A stretch of 64,000 nt of DNA from CAJCJE01 sp036494465 (GTDB lineage Bacteria > Actinomycetota > Actinomycetes > Mycobacteriales > Pseudonocardiaceae). The position numbers and the translations under genes are program-made. Where the stretch lies: positions 62,001 to 126,000 of the forward strand of contig DASXOJ010000083.1 in the NCBI GenBank assembly GCA_036494465.1, in the 5' to 3' direction. Position 1 is the stretch's first letter. Each line of letters begins with the position of its first letter. The notes under the pieces were generated by a model. The model ran no database searches and was not told the origin of the DNA. It was given only the letters and a program-made list of their open reading frames with translations. Shown piece after piece: positions 24,679 through 32,357 of the stretch.

Positions 24679-25536
24679 ATGCGTGAAATGTACGACTCGA
24701 CCAGCCCGAATGACATCCCTGCCACGGCGGCCATCGTCGGCGGGTACGTGAGCCCGTCCAAGTTCGCGTGGCCCGCCTCAGGGTGGGCGCGGTTTCCGAA
24801 CGCGGTCAAGGTCGCCATCACGCCCAGCGCCGCGCACTACGGCGTCGGCGTGCACGTGCTGGACGTCGAAACCGGCGACGCGACGCCCGGCCAGGTCCCC
24901 GGCTGGGTGACCAACTCGCGCAACGCGGGCCAGGAACCCACCGCCTACATGAGCTCAGCCAACTGGACCTCGGTCATCCAGTCCTGCATCAGCGCGGGCG
25001 TTGCGATGCCCCAGTTCTGGGTGGCCGACTGGGACGGCAACGCGACCCTCCCGTCGATCGTCGTCGACGGCGTCGCCTGCACCGCCGTCGCCAAGCAGTA
25101 CGCGGATCCGGCACACGGTTCCGGCGGGCACTACGACCTCAGCATCGCCGCCGACGAGTGGCCAGGAGTAGACCCAGGAGATGACATGAGCTTCGACCTC
25201 ACCACCCCTGTTCCGGTGCCCGTGCTGGACGCGAACGGCAACTACATCGGCGACCAGAAGGACAACAACGGCAACGTCGTGATGGCGCCGTTCATGGACT
25301 TCGTCCGGTTCGCGGACGTGTCCAGCTGGTTCAACCTCACCCAGATCAAGACCCTGCACGCCACGCTGGCCGCCCAGGCCGCGGCGATCACCGCGTTGAC
25401 CCAGCACGGTTCTTCGGTGACCGCCGACCAGGTCAACAGCATGATCAACGACGCGGTCGCGCAGCACGTGCAGGCCAGCGGACCGGCGCACACCGGCGTC
25501 GCGGGCACGACTCAGAGCAACGGCAGCAGCAGCTGA
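24679..25536 (+). CDS. Phage-lysin-like glycoside hydrolase-fold protein
   Basis: 285 residues from ATG 24679, which follows an excellent GGAGGTG at 24669-24675. The first about 170 residues (MREMYDSTSPNDIPA, VGGYVSPSKFAWP, YMSSANWTSVIQSC, MPQFWVADWDG) look like the GH25/DUF1906-type barrel found in actinophage proteins and lysins. The C-terminal part is a helical Ala/Gln-rich region (LHATLAAQAAAITALTQHG) like phage tail or endolysin linkers. No signal peptide and no other phage genes are near, so it is probably a domesticated or orphan phage gene. Activity is unproven. Confidence 0.6.
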   Translation: MREMYDSTSPNDIPATAAIVGGYVSPSKFAWPASGWARFPNAVKVAITPSAAHYGVGVHVLDVETGDATPGQVPGWVTNSRNAGQEPTAYMSSANWTSVIQSCISAGVAMPQFWVADWDGNATLPSIVVDGVACTAVAKQYADPAHGSGGHYDLSIAADEWPGVDPGDDMSFDLTTPVPVPVLDANGNYIGDQKDNNGNVVMAPFMDFVRFADVSSWFNLTQIKTLHATLAAQAAAITALTQHGSSVTADQVNSMINDAVAQHVQASGPAHTGVAGTTQSNGSSS

Positions 25537-25537
25537 C

Positions 25538-25744
25538 CTACTGTTTCGCGCGCAGGCGCAGCGCGAGGGTGGGGCAGGCGGCGACCGCGCCGCGCACGTC
25601 CGCGAGCGCGCGGGGCGGCACGCTGTCGTCCCGCACGATCGGGTAGCCCCATTCGTCCAGGTCGACCAGTTCGGGCAGCAGTTCCGCGCACAGTCCGTGC
25701 GCGTGGCAGGCGATCGGGTCGACGGTGAGCCGCTGGCCGGTCAT
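25538..25744 (-). CDS. Small ferredoxin ([3Fe-4S]-type)
   Basis: 68 residues. Cysteines appear as IACHAHGLC near the N-terminus and AACPTLAL near the C-terminus, the C-x5-C ... C-P pattern of short actinobacterial ferredoxins, often [3Fe-4S] and often partners of P450s. Here it is the last gene of an electron-transfer operon and overlaps the NuoF-like gene by an ATGA, so it probably exchanges electrons with that subunit. Confidence 0.8.
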   Translation of the reverse strand: MTGQRLTVDPIACHAHGLCAELLPELVDLDEWGYPIVRDDSVPPRALADVRGAVAACPTLALRLRAKQ

Positions 25745-26967
25745 GTCCACCCCGTTTCGCGAAAGCGCCGGTTCGACGTGAACCGCACCCGCTGCGCCGC
25801 GAAGGCGCACAGTCGGCCGGTCGCGTGCTGATGCACGTCGCGCTCGAACACGCGCAGCGCGCTCGCGGCCAGTCGCACCGCGCCGTCCGGATGCGCGCAC
25901 GCGCCGCGACCGCTGATCACGCCAAGCCTGCCGCGCAACCGGCGCAGCGTGGCCGCGTCCGCGCGACCCGTTGCCAGCAACGAGAAATCCTGCGTGATCG
26001 CGGGGAGCCCGAACATACACGGGCCGCACTGCCGCGCGGATTCCTCTGCCAGATAGCGCAGTATCGCGGCGGTTTCGGCTATCCCGCAGGCGCGCATCGG
26101 CAACGCCAGCAGCACGCCGACGCCGCGCAGGTCGTTGTGCGCCAACGGTAATCCGGCCGCTGCCGGAAAAGGCACCCAGTTGCCGCCGTAGCCACCGGCG
26201 AGCACCGCTTGCAGCGGCTCGGTTTCCCCACCGGCTGTGGCCAGCGCCGCGCCGAGCGTGCTGCCGAGGTCGACCTCGCGCACGCCGCCCGCGCGCACCG
26301 CGCCGTCGACGGTGACCAGCATGCTGCTCGCGGTCGCGCCATCGCGGGCGATCAACGCGATGTTGGCCAGCGTCTCCACGTTGTCCACCAGCGTCGGCTT
26401 GGCGCGCACGCCGCGTTCGTACGGGCGCGGCGGTGCCGTGGTCGGTTTGGCCAGGCCGGTGTTGACGAAGTTGACCAGCGCGGATTCCTGGCTGGCCACG
26501 AATCGCGCGGGCACCTCGACGATCCTGGTCGGCACCGGATCTCCTTGTCGCTGCGCCAATGCGAGGGCGACGCTCGCGGCCAGCGGATCGTCGCGGTGCA
26601 CGCAGAGCAGCACCGAGTTCGCGCCGACGGCGAGCGCGGCGAGTTGGGCGCCGTCGAAAACCAGGTGCGGGGCAACGGACAGCAGCGCGTGATCCTTGCG
26701 GCTGACCGGTTCGCCCTCGCAGCCGTTGGCGACGATCACCGGTGTGCGCCGCCCGGCCGCGACCGCGCGCAGTTTGATCGCGGTCGGAAAACCGGCGCCG
26801 CCGCGTCCGCGCAGACCGGCCGCCTCGACCAGGTCGATCAGTGCGTCGGTGCGCGGGAGCGGGCCGTAGCGGGCCCGGTGTTCGATGAAGTCGGCGGGTT
26901 TTCCGGTCCGCTGCCACCCGGCGAGCAGGCGGGCGGTGCCCGGCCGGGCACGGGTCGGAACGCTCAT
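25741..26967 (-). CDS. NuoF/51-kDa-like NAD(P)H-flavin oxidoreductase subunit
   Basis: 408 residues. GLRGRGGAGFPTAIKLR (near 52-67) is the FMN/NADH-binding glycine-rich motif of NuoF, and VANGCEGEPVSRKDHAL follows as in the family. An SLBB-like region is in the middle. The C-terminal cluster site is ARQCGPCMFG with Cys314 and Cys317, then Cys357 in GRGACAHP; the third Cys of the usual CxxCxxC is absent. It likely passes electrons between NAD(P)H and the ferredoxin and cytochrome encoded beside it. Both ends overlap neighbours by ATGA. Confidence 0.75.
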   Translation of the reverse strand: MSVPTRARPGTARLLAGWQRTGKPADFIEHRARYGPLPRTDALIDLVEAAGLRGRGGAGFPTAIKLRAVAAGRRTPVIVANGCEGEPVSRKDHALLSVAPHLVFDGAQLAALAVGANSVLLCVHRDDPLAASVALALAQRQGDPVPTRIVEVPARFVASQESALVNFVNTGLAKPTTAPPRPYERGVRAKPTLVDNVETLANIALIARDGATASSMLVTVDGAVRAGGVREVDLGSTLGAALATAGGETEPLQAVLAGGYGGNWVPFPAAAGLPLAHNDLRGVGVLLALPMRACGIAETAAILRYLAEESARQCGPCMFGLPAITQDFSLLATGRADAATLRRLRGRLGVISGRGACAHPDGAVRLAASALRVFERDVHQHATGRLCAFAAQRVRFTSNRRFRETGWT

Positions 26968-27515
26968 CCGGACCTCGCCTCGGTGTCCGCGTGCGTCGTG
27001 CCGAGCCGCCACCACAACGCGGCCAGCACCGCGATCGCGCAGGCGCCGTTGCACAGCAGCACCCAGAGCACCTGGTCGTCGGTGATGCCGGTGCCGATGC
27101 CGTGCACCAGGGCGATCGGCCACATCGCATAACTGAGCCAGTGCACGAATCGCCACACCCGGTACCCGATCCGCGCGCGCAGCAGGCTGGTGACCAGTAC
27201 GGCGAGCATCAGGTCACCGGCGAGCGCACCGAGCCCGAGCCAGAACGGGCGATAGGCCGACCCGAACGGCAGCACCGCGTCAACCCAGTGGATGCTCGCG
27301 TACGGGTCGATGACCGAACTGGCGACGTGGATCACCAGGAAAATCAGGGCGAGCAGGCTGACGTTGCGATGGATCGCGGAGATCGCGAATCGCGGCCAGC
27401 GCTGCGAGGTCAACCGGCCGCTGTTCAGCATGCCGAGCACGACGGCCCCGGTGAGCAGCAGCAACGCCACGATCCCGGTGCCGCGACTGAGGTACCACAG
27501 CGCCTGGGTGTTCAC
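26964..27515 (-). CDS. Ferric-reductase-like transmembrane cytochrome
   Basis: 183 residues from GTG 27515. About five transmembrane helices carry His residues in AIHRNVSLLALIFLVIH and RFVHWLSYAMWPIALVHG, the pattern of b-heme-binding ferric-reductase-like membrane domains. It could move electrons across the membrane. GTGA and ATGA overlaps tie it to ApbE upstream and the NuoF-like gene downstream. The FAD/NAD domain of full ferric reductases is missing and may be replaced by the NuoF-like subunit. Confidence 0.75.
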   Translation of the reverse strand: MNTQALWYLSRGTGIVALLLLTGAVVLGMLNSGRLTSQRWPRFAISAIHRNVSLLALIFLVIHVASSVIDPYASIHWVDAVLPFGSAYRPFWLGLGALAGDLMLAVLVTSLLRARIGYRVWRFVHWLSYAMWPIALVHGIGTGITDDQVLWVLLCNGACAIAVLAALWWRLGTTHADTEARSG

Positions 27516-28420
27516 GCAGCACCGACCAGATCCACCGGCCACCCGCCGACCGTGCGCACCGCGCCCGCCACGTCGACAAGACGGCTCGGCAGCCCGCGCG
27601 CGGCGAGCCAGTCGGGGGCGTCCACGCCGAGCACGATGGCGGCGGTGCTCGCGGTGTTCGCGTCCACGCAGGTCGCGGCGGCCACGCTGACCGTGCGCCA
27701 GGGCGAATCGGGCAGGTCGCCGGTGCGCGGATCGACGATGTGGTGCAGTTCGCGGCCGGATCGCCGCCAGCGCCGGCAGGTGGTGCTGGAGGTGGCCAGG
27801 CCACCGTCGGCGATGGTGATCATGGCGTCCGGTTCGACCAGCGCGGTGCGGTGGTCGTCGCCGATGCCCAACCGCCAGCCGCCCTCCGGCGCGGCGCCGT
27901 ACGTGCCAACGTCGCCACCGAGGCTGACCAGCACACCGCAGCGCAGCGCGGCGCCGATCCGGGCGGCGGCGCGGTCCGCGACCAGGGCTTTCGCGGTCGC
28001 GCCGAGGTCGATCCGGACCCCGCGCGGGACGAGCACCTCGCGCCGGTCGACGTCGAGGCTGATCCGCCACCAACCGGGGGCGGGCGCGATGGTGACCGGT
28101 CCGTCGACGAGATCGGCGAGGTCGCGGTCGTAGCCGAGGCCGGTCATGGCGTCCGCCACGGTCGGGTCGACCAGGCCGTCGGTCAGCCGCGCCGCGCGCA
28201 ACGCGACGTCGAGCGCCTCGGTGAGCAGCGGGCTGATCGAGGTGGCGCGGCCTGCGGGAAGTCGGCACAGCTCCGAATCGGCGCGGAACCGGCTGGCCGC
28301 CGCGTCGATCGCGGCCAGGTCCTCGGCCAGCATGCGCATGCCCTCGTCGAGGGCGTCGGCATCGGTCAACACGAGCCGTGCGGTGGTGCCGAGCGCGGGC
28401 GTGACGCCAGCGGCGGTCAT
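27512..28420 (-). CDS. apbE: ApbE-family FAD:protein FMN transferase
   Basis: 302 residues. RIDLGATAKALVADRAA and the C-terminal HHIVDPRTGDLP and ATCVDANTAST motifs define ApbE. The enzyme attaches FMN covalently to Thr/Ser of an acceptor protein, usually outside the membrane. No signal peptide or lipobox is visible at the chosen ATG, so location is uncertain. It sits within a five-gene overlapping operon with a cytochrome and NuoF-like protein; the flavinylated acceptor is not obvious. Confidence 0.82.
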   Translation of the reverse strand: MTAAGVTPALGTTARLVLTDADALDEGMRMLAEDLAAIDAAASRFRADSELCRLPAGRATSISPLLTEALDVALRAARLTDGLVDPTVADAMTGLGYDRDLADLVDGPVTIAPAPGWWRISLDVDRREVLVPRGVRIDLGATAKALVADRAAARIGAALRCGVLVSLGGDVGTYGAAPEGGWRLGIGDDHRTALVEPDAMITIADGGLATSSTTCRRWRRSGRELHHIVDPRTGDLPDSPWRTVSVAAATCVDANTASTAAIVLGVDAPDWLAARGLPSRLVDVAGAVRTVGGWPVDLVGAA

Positions 28421-28713
28421 GTGCCACCCGACGATGCGTGGCCCCCGCCGGCGGTGGACTGGGTCGGCGCCTGGGTCGGCGCCTGCAACTGGTCGTCGTT
28501 GCTCTGCGTGTTCTGCTGTGCCGGCGTGTCCTGCGTTGCCGGGGTGGTCGACGTCGATGTCGATGTCGACGCGGTCGCGGCGGTGCCGGTCAGCAGCAGG
28601 CTGAGCACGGTGGCCAGCACGCCCGAGCCGACCGCGGCGATCACGGTCACCACTCGCACCCGGTGCTGTCCTCGGGTACGGTCTTCGACCCGGCGACGTT
28701 GCAAGCTGTCCAT
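28417..28713 (-). CDS. Small single-pass membrane protein with Thr/Ser/Gln-rich tail
   Basis: 98 residues. A basic N-terminus (LQRRRVEDRTRGQHRVR) leads into one hydrophobic helix (VVTVIAAVGSGVLATVLSLL), then an extracytoplasmic tail of Ser-Thr repeats and Gln-Ala-Pro-Thr repeats. It is first in the electron-transfer operon and overlaps apbE by ATGA. No canonical flavinylation motif is clear, although LLTGTAAT is loosely similar. It is divergent from the response regulator with 84 bp between starts. Confidence 0.65.
   Translation of the reverse strand: MDSLQRRRVEDRTRGQHRVRVVTVIAAVGSGVLATVLSLLLTGTAATASTSTSTSTTPATQDTPAQQNTQSNDDQLQAPTQAPTQSTAGGGHASSGGT
28460..28483. repeat. 12-bp perfect tandem repeat in the small membrane protein gene
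   Basis: TGGGTCGGCGCC occurs twice head to tail and encodes the Gln-Ala-Pro-Thr pair near the protein's C-terminus. Confidence 0.8.
28547..28570. repeat. 6-bp repeat encoding Ser-Thr dipeptides
   Basis: Four GTCGAC/GTCGAT units encode alternating Ser and Thr in the tail of the small membrane protein. Confidence 0.7.
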
Positions 28714-28797
28714 GGGCTCAGTGTCATCGCTGAACCTTGGGGCATCCTGAGAGAAACTGTGTACCTGCTGTGCGAATCGGAGACGAGGACTGACGCG

Positions 28798-29487
28798 ATG
28801 ACCGAGGGCACGACGATCGACGCTCCGCGAGTGCTGCTCGTCGAGGACGACACCGCGCTCGCGGATATGCTGACCCGACTGCTCACCGAAGAGGGCTACC
28901 TGGTCGAGTCCGCTGTGGATGGTCAGCGCGGGCTGCACCTCGGCCTCACCAAGTCCTACGAGGTGGTCGTGCTGGACCGGGGACTGCCCGCGATCGACGG
29001 GCTCGATCTGCTGGTTCGGTTGCGTGGCAGGGGAATCACCACGCCGGTACTCGTACTTTCCGCGCTGGGCAACCCAGCCGACCGGGTGCAGGGCCTCGAC
29101 GCGGGCGCGGAGGACTACCTGAGCAAACCGTTCGATGTGGACGAACTGTGCGCGCGGCTGCGCGCGCTGCGGCGCCGTCACCTGGATACCGCGCGGGTGC
29201 TGCCGCTGCCCGGCTGGCAGCTCAACACCGACACCAGGGAGGTCAGCCCGGCCGGTGCCAACGCGGGCGGGCCGGTGCGGCTGTCCGAACGCGAGTGCGC
29301 GCTGCTGACCGTCTTCGCCACCCGCCCGACGCAGGTGTTCTCCCGGCGCGACCTGTTGAACCTGGTGTTCGCCGAGGCGGAGAGCGAGATCGTGGTGGAC
29401 ACCTACGTGCACTACCTGCGTCGCAAGCTCGGTCGTGGCACGGTGGCGACCGTGCGCGGGCTCGGCTACCAGTTGGGGCGCCGATGA
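28798..29487 (+). CDS. OmpR/PhoB-type response regulator
   Basis: 229 residues. The receiver domain has LLVEDD and phosphoacceptor Asp60 in VVLDRGLP; the usual second residue Leu is Arg here. A winged-helix Trans_reg_C domain (LSERECALLTVF, SRRDLLNLVF, VDTYVHYLRRKLG, TVRGLGYQLG) binds DNA. The stop overlaps the kinase start (ATGA). The divergent electron-transfer operon is the obvious candidate target. Confidence 0.88.
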   Translation: MTEGTTIDAPRVLLVEDDTALADMLTRLLTEEGYLVESAVDGQRGLHLGLTKSYEVVVLDRGLPAIDGLDLLVRLRGRGITTPVLVLSALGNPADRVQGLDAGAEDYLSKPFDVDELCARLRALRRRHLDTARVLPLPGWQLNTDTREVSPAGANAGGPVRLSERECALLTVFATRPTQVFSRRDLLNLVFAEAESEIVVDTYVHYLRRKLGRGTVATVRGLGYQLGRR

Positions 29488-30701
29488 TGCTGCTGCGCCG
29501 CAGTGTGCCACGCACGGTTGGCGCGGACGCCGGCGTGCTCAAACGGACCGCGTTGCGGCTGGGCGCACAGGTCGCGGCGACCGTCGGCGTGATCGTGGCG
29601 GCCATGTGCGGAGTGGCGGTACTGGTCGTGGTCGACTGCCAGTACTACAACGCGGACACCTTGCTGCACACCGCGATCAGCAGGGAGATCGACGTGGTCG
29701 ACCCGCCCGCCGGGGTGTGGCTGATCGTGCGCGACCCGACCGGCACGCACCTGACCCCGGACACCCCGCGCGACCTGCCGGACGAGAACGCGATGCGCGC
29801 GGTCGCGGCGAGCGGGACCGAGCAGACCGTCGAACTTCAGCTGGGTCATCGCGACTACCGGGTGCTGACCGAAAAGCGCGGCAACGCGACCGTGCAGGCC
29901 GCGCTCGACCTCACCGCCGACCACATCCAGCGCAACGTGCTGATCAACGCGCTGCTGATCACCGGCGGCGTCGGGCTGATCATCGCCGCTTTCGCGGGCG
30001 CGTTGCTTGGCAGGCGCGCGGTGCGCCCGTTGTCGGCGGCGCTGGCGTTGCAGCGCCGGTTCATCTCCGATGCCAGTCACGAGCTGCGCACCCCGTTGAC
30101 GTTGCTCAGCACCCGAGCCCAACTGCTGCGCAGACAGCTCAAGGAACCACTCGACGCGGCCACACTCAAGTCCGATGTGGACGGACTGGTGGCGGACGCG
30201 CGCAACCTCAGCGCGATCCTGGAAGACCTGCTGGTGGCCGCCGATCCGCGTGCCGAAGCCCCCAACGAGCAGATCGACCTGGTCGCGTTGGCCGGCGAGG
30301 TCAGCGCGGCCAGCGCGGGCACCGAGGTGCGAGTCCGCTGTGAACCCCGGGTACCCACGTTGACCGTGCTGGGCAGCGCGGCGGGCCTGCGCAGGGCGTT
30401 GCTCGCGCTGGTCGACAACGCCGTCCGGCACGCGCGCGAGACGGTCACCATCACGGTCGGCCGGGAGGCGAACCGGGCCGTCGTCGACGTGCACGACGAC
30501 GGCGATGGCATCGACCCGGACATGCTGCCCCGCCTGTTCGACCGGTTCGCCTCCGCGGCCGAGCCGACCGGCCAGCGCCGCCGCTACGGCCTCGGCCTCG
30601 CCCTGGTCAGCGAGATCGCCGACCGGCACGGTGGCACGGTGTCCGCCCAGAACGGCGTGGACGGCGGCGCCACGCTGCACCTGACCCTGCCCACTATGTG
30701 A
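29484..30701 (+). CDS. OmpR-type sensor histidine kinase
   Basis: 405 residues. Two transmembrane helices flank an extracytoplasmic sensor loop of about 100 residues. HisKA carries His199 in DASHELRTPL. The HATPase domain has LVDNAVRHA, DGDGIDPDML and YGLGLALVSEI. ATG 29484 overlaps the regulator stop; longer readings run through the regulator gene and were rejected. The signal is unknown, but redox or envelope state would suit the neighbouring operon. Confidence 0.87.
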   Translation: MMLLRRSVPRTVGADAGVLKRTALRLGAQVAATVGVIVAAMCGVAVLVVVDCQYYNADTLLHTAISREIDVVDPPAGVWLIVRDPTGTHLTPDTPRDLPDENAMRAVAASGTEQTVELQLGHRDYRVLTEKRGNATVQAALDLTADHIQRNVLINALLITGGVGLIIAAFAGALLGRRAVRPLSAALALQRRFISDASHELRTPLTLLSTRAQLLRRQLKEPLDAATLKSDVDGLVADARNLSAILEDLLVAADPRAEAPNEQIDLVALAGEVSAASAGTEVRVRCEPRVPTLTVLGSAAGLRRALLALVDNAVRHARETVTITVGREANRAVVDVHDDGDGIDPDMLPRLFDRFASAAEPTGQRRRYGLGLALVSEIADRHGGTVSAQNGVDGGATLHLTLPTM

Positions 30702-30741
30702 TCTACTGTCTGTTTTGCACCTCTTATGACATGATGCCGTT

Positions 30742-31119
30742 ATGTCAATGATGCACAGGGCAACGCTCGGACTCGCCATCGCCGCGGCGGTCTGCGCGGG
30801 AACTCCGGCACTCGCCACGGCAGCGCCGATGGACAGCGGATACGCCAACTGCGACGGCAACACCAACTGCTCGACCGGCATCCTGGCGATCGGCGCGGGC
30901 ACCGTCTACGCCGACTTCGATCTCCAGGGCCTGCGCGGTACCAGCGTCACCCTCAAGGTGCTGCGCAACGGCAAAGAACTGCGGTCCTGTACCCACACCG
31001 TCCGCGTCGGGGGCAGCGGCACCCTGCCGCCGTGCGACTTCTACGCCGCGGGCGACATCGAGGTGACCGGCTACGCCCAGATCACTGCGACCACCTTCCG
31101 CATCGGCTGGCACCAGTAG
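30742..31119 (+). CDS. Small secreted protein
   Basis: 125 residues. A signal peptide (LGLAIAAAVCAGTPALATA) ends near AAP. The mature part of about 95 residues has four Cys (NCDGNTNCS, RSCTHT, PPCDFY) that could form two disulfides, with beta-strand-like sequence. The family was not recognised. It starts 40 bp after the kinase gene, with AT-rich promoter-like sequence between, so it is probably a separate unit. Confidence 0.6.
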   Translation: MSMMHRATLGLAIAAAVCAGTPALATAAPMDSGYANCDGNTNCSTGILAIGAGTVYADFDLQGLRGTSVTLKVLRNGKELRSCTHTVRVGGSGTLPPCDFYAAGDIEVTGYAQITATTFRIGWHQ

Positions 31120-31132
31120 CCGGGTCAGGAAA

Positions 31133-31154
31133 GCCGGGCGACCGAGGGCCCGGC
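31133..31154. terminator. Terminator hairpin between convergent genes
   Basis: GCCGGGC (31133-31139) pairs with GCCCGGC (31148-31154) around an 8-nt loop, directly after the secreted-protein stop and before the convergent DUF3291 stop. Confidence 0.5.
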
Positions 31155-31157
31155 AGG

Positions 31158-31631
31158 CTATGCCCGATTCACACAAGCCGCTTCCTCAGGCGGGTAAACG
31201 TCTCTGAAGCCGAAGGCCCGCGCGGACGGACCGTGCGCACGCAACAGTTCCAGGCGCTCGATCGCCTCATCGACAGTGGGCACGTGCCCGGCGGGGATCC
31301 ACCACAGCACCTGGAACGCCGCCTTCGGCAGTTGGAACCACTCCGCGCGGCGGCGCAGCATGTCCAGGTGGCCGCTGCGGTAGACGTAGTCCCACAGGGC
31401 GTCCCGGCTCTCCCAGACCGACATGTTCACCAGGACGTCGTCACCGAGCGCCGTCCGGACCCCGGTGGCGTCGCCGGTGCCGTCGCCGACCAGCCGCCAC
31501 ACGAAACCCGGCGCCTGGTCGGCGAGCGCGTTGATCGTGTCGAGCATGGACGTGAAGCCGTGCACACGGGGATCGTCGAGGGGAAAGTTCAGGGTGCCCA
31601 CGTTGAGCTGGGCGAGGTGATGTCCCGGCAT
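31158..31631 (-). CDS. DUF3291 family protein (dimeric alpha-beta barrel)
   Basis: 157 residues beginning HHLAQLNVGTLNFPLDDPR, with FVWRLVGDGTG, VNMSVWESRDALWDYVY and AAFQVLWWIPAGH. This matches the DUF3291 family of small cytosolic proteins related to antibiotic-biosynthesis monooxygenase-like barrels. No enzymatic role is established. It lies 32 bp downstream of a helix-turn-helix regulator on the same strand and may be co-transcribed. Confidence 0.75.
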   Translation of the reverse strand: MPGHHLAQLNVGTLNFPLDDPRVHGFTSMLDTINALADQAPGFVWRLVGDGTGDATGVRTALGDDVLVNMSVWESRDALWDYVYRSGHLDMLRRRAEWFQLPKAAFQVLWWIPAGHVPTVDEAIERLELLRAHGPSARAFGFRDVYPPEEAACVNRA

Positions 31632-31663
31632 GCCGTTACCCCACCATCACCGGGCCCACTATG

Positions 31664-32314
31664 TCAATGATCATTATTTTTAGAAGAGTCGACCACGACG
31701 CAGCACAGTCCGGGCCGCGGGTCCATCCGGGCCCGTAGCCCGTCGGCACCCTCAAGAAGCCCTTCCAGCAACGCCAGGTTCATGCCACACACCAGTCCCG
31801 GGTGCTGTTGGGACAACACGTGAAAGGGGCAGTTGGTCAGGCGCAGCACTACTCCGTCGTCGTCAGGGAGCGGTGCATAGCCGCGCGCGGCCAGCAGGTC
31901 CTCCGCCGCGGCGAGATCCTCGACCGGCCCGCCCGCTGCCCGGCCCGCGCGACGGGCGGCGCCCTGCAGTTCAGCGTCCAGGCGGGCCGCCTCCGCAACC
32001 TCGGCCAGCAGATCCGCTGCCGTGCGGTAGTCGCGCGCCGGAACCGAGAACTGGAACTCGGCGCCGGAACGGCGATAGAGCTTGGCCGGACGCCCGGCCC
32101 CCGGGCCCGAACGTCCGGTCAGCCGCCTGCTCTCGGTCTCCAGCAGTCCGGTGTCCACGAGCTTGTCCAGATGGAAGGCCGCCAGCGTGCGCTGGATCCC
32201 GACACCTTCGGCCGCCTCGTTGCGGCTCACCTCGTGCCCCTGGGCGGCCACATACTCGTAGAGCCGCCGCCGGACGGGATCACGCAGTTCGGCGATCGCC
32301 TCGATGTCGTCCAC
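31664..32314 (-). CDS. ArsR/SufR-like winged-helix regulator with C-terminal cysteines
   Basis: 216 residues. The N-terminal winged helix (DPVRRRLYEYV, EAAEGVGIQRTLAAFHLDKL, GRPAKLYRR) is followed by a domain ending with Cys162, Cys176 and Cys204-Cys205 (NCPFHVL, LVCGMNLALLEGLL, PGLCCVVV). Length and Cys spacing resemble SufR, which binds an iron-sulfur cluster and represses suf genes. Cluster binding here is inference, and no suf gene is near. It may control itself and the DUF3291 gene. Confidence 0.72.
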   Translation of the reverse strand: MDDIEAIAELRDPVRRRLYEYVAAQGHEVSRNEAAEGVGIQRTLAAFHLDKLVDTGLLETESRRLTGRSGPGAGRPAKLYRRSGAEFQFSVPARDYRTAADLLAEVAEAARLDAELQGAARRAGRAAGGPVEDLAAAEDLLAARGYAPLPDDDGVVLRLTNCPFHVLSQQHPGLVCGMNLALLEGLLEGADGLRARMDPRPGLCCVVVDSSKNNDH

Positions 32315-32357
32315 GTGACCATTCTAAGAACAACGAAAGTGCCCGATAGAAACTGAC

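Noticed and set aside
28417..28713. Small membrane protein as the ApbE flavinylation acceptor
   Set aside because: LLTGTAAT only loosely resembles the acceptor consensus and falls at the end of the membrane helix; not strong enough to call.
30741..31671. 12-bp match TATGTCAATGAT at 30741 and 31660
   Set aside because: One copy overlaps a start codon and the other lies between two genes on the opposite strand; no shared context supports a function.
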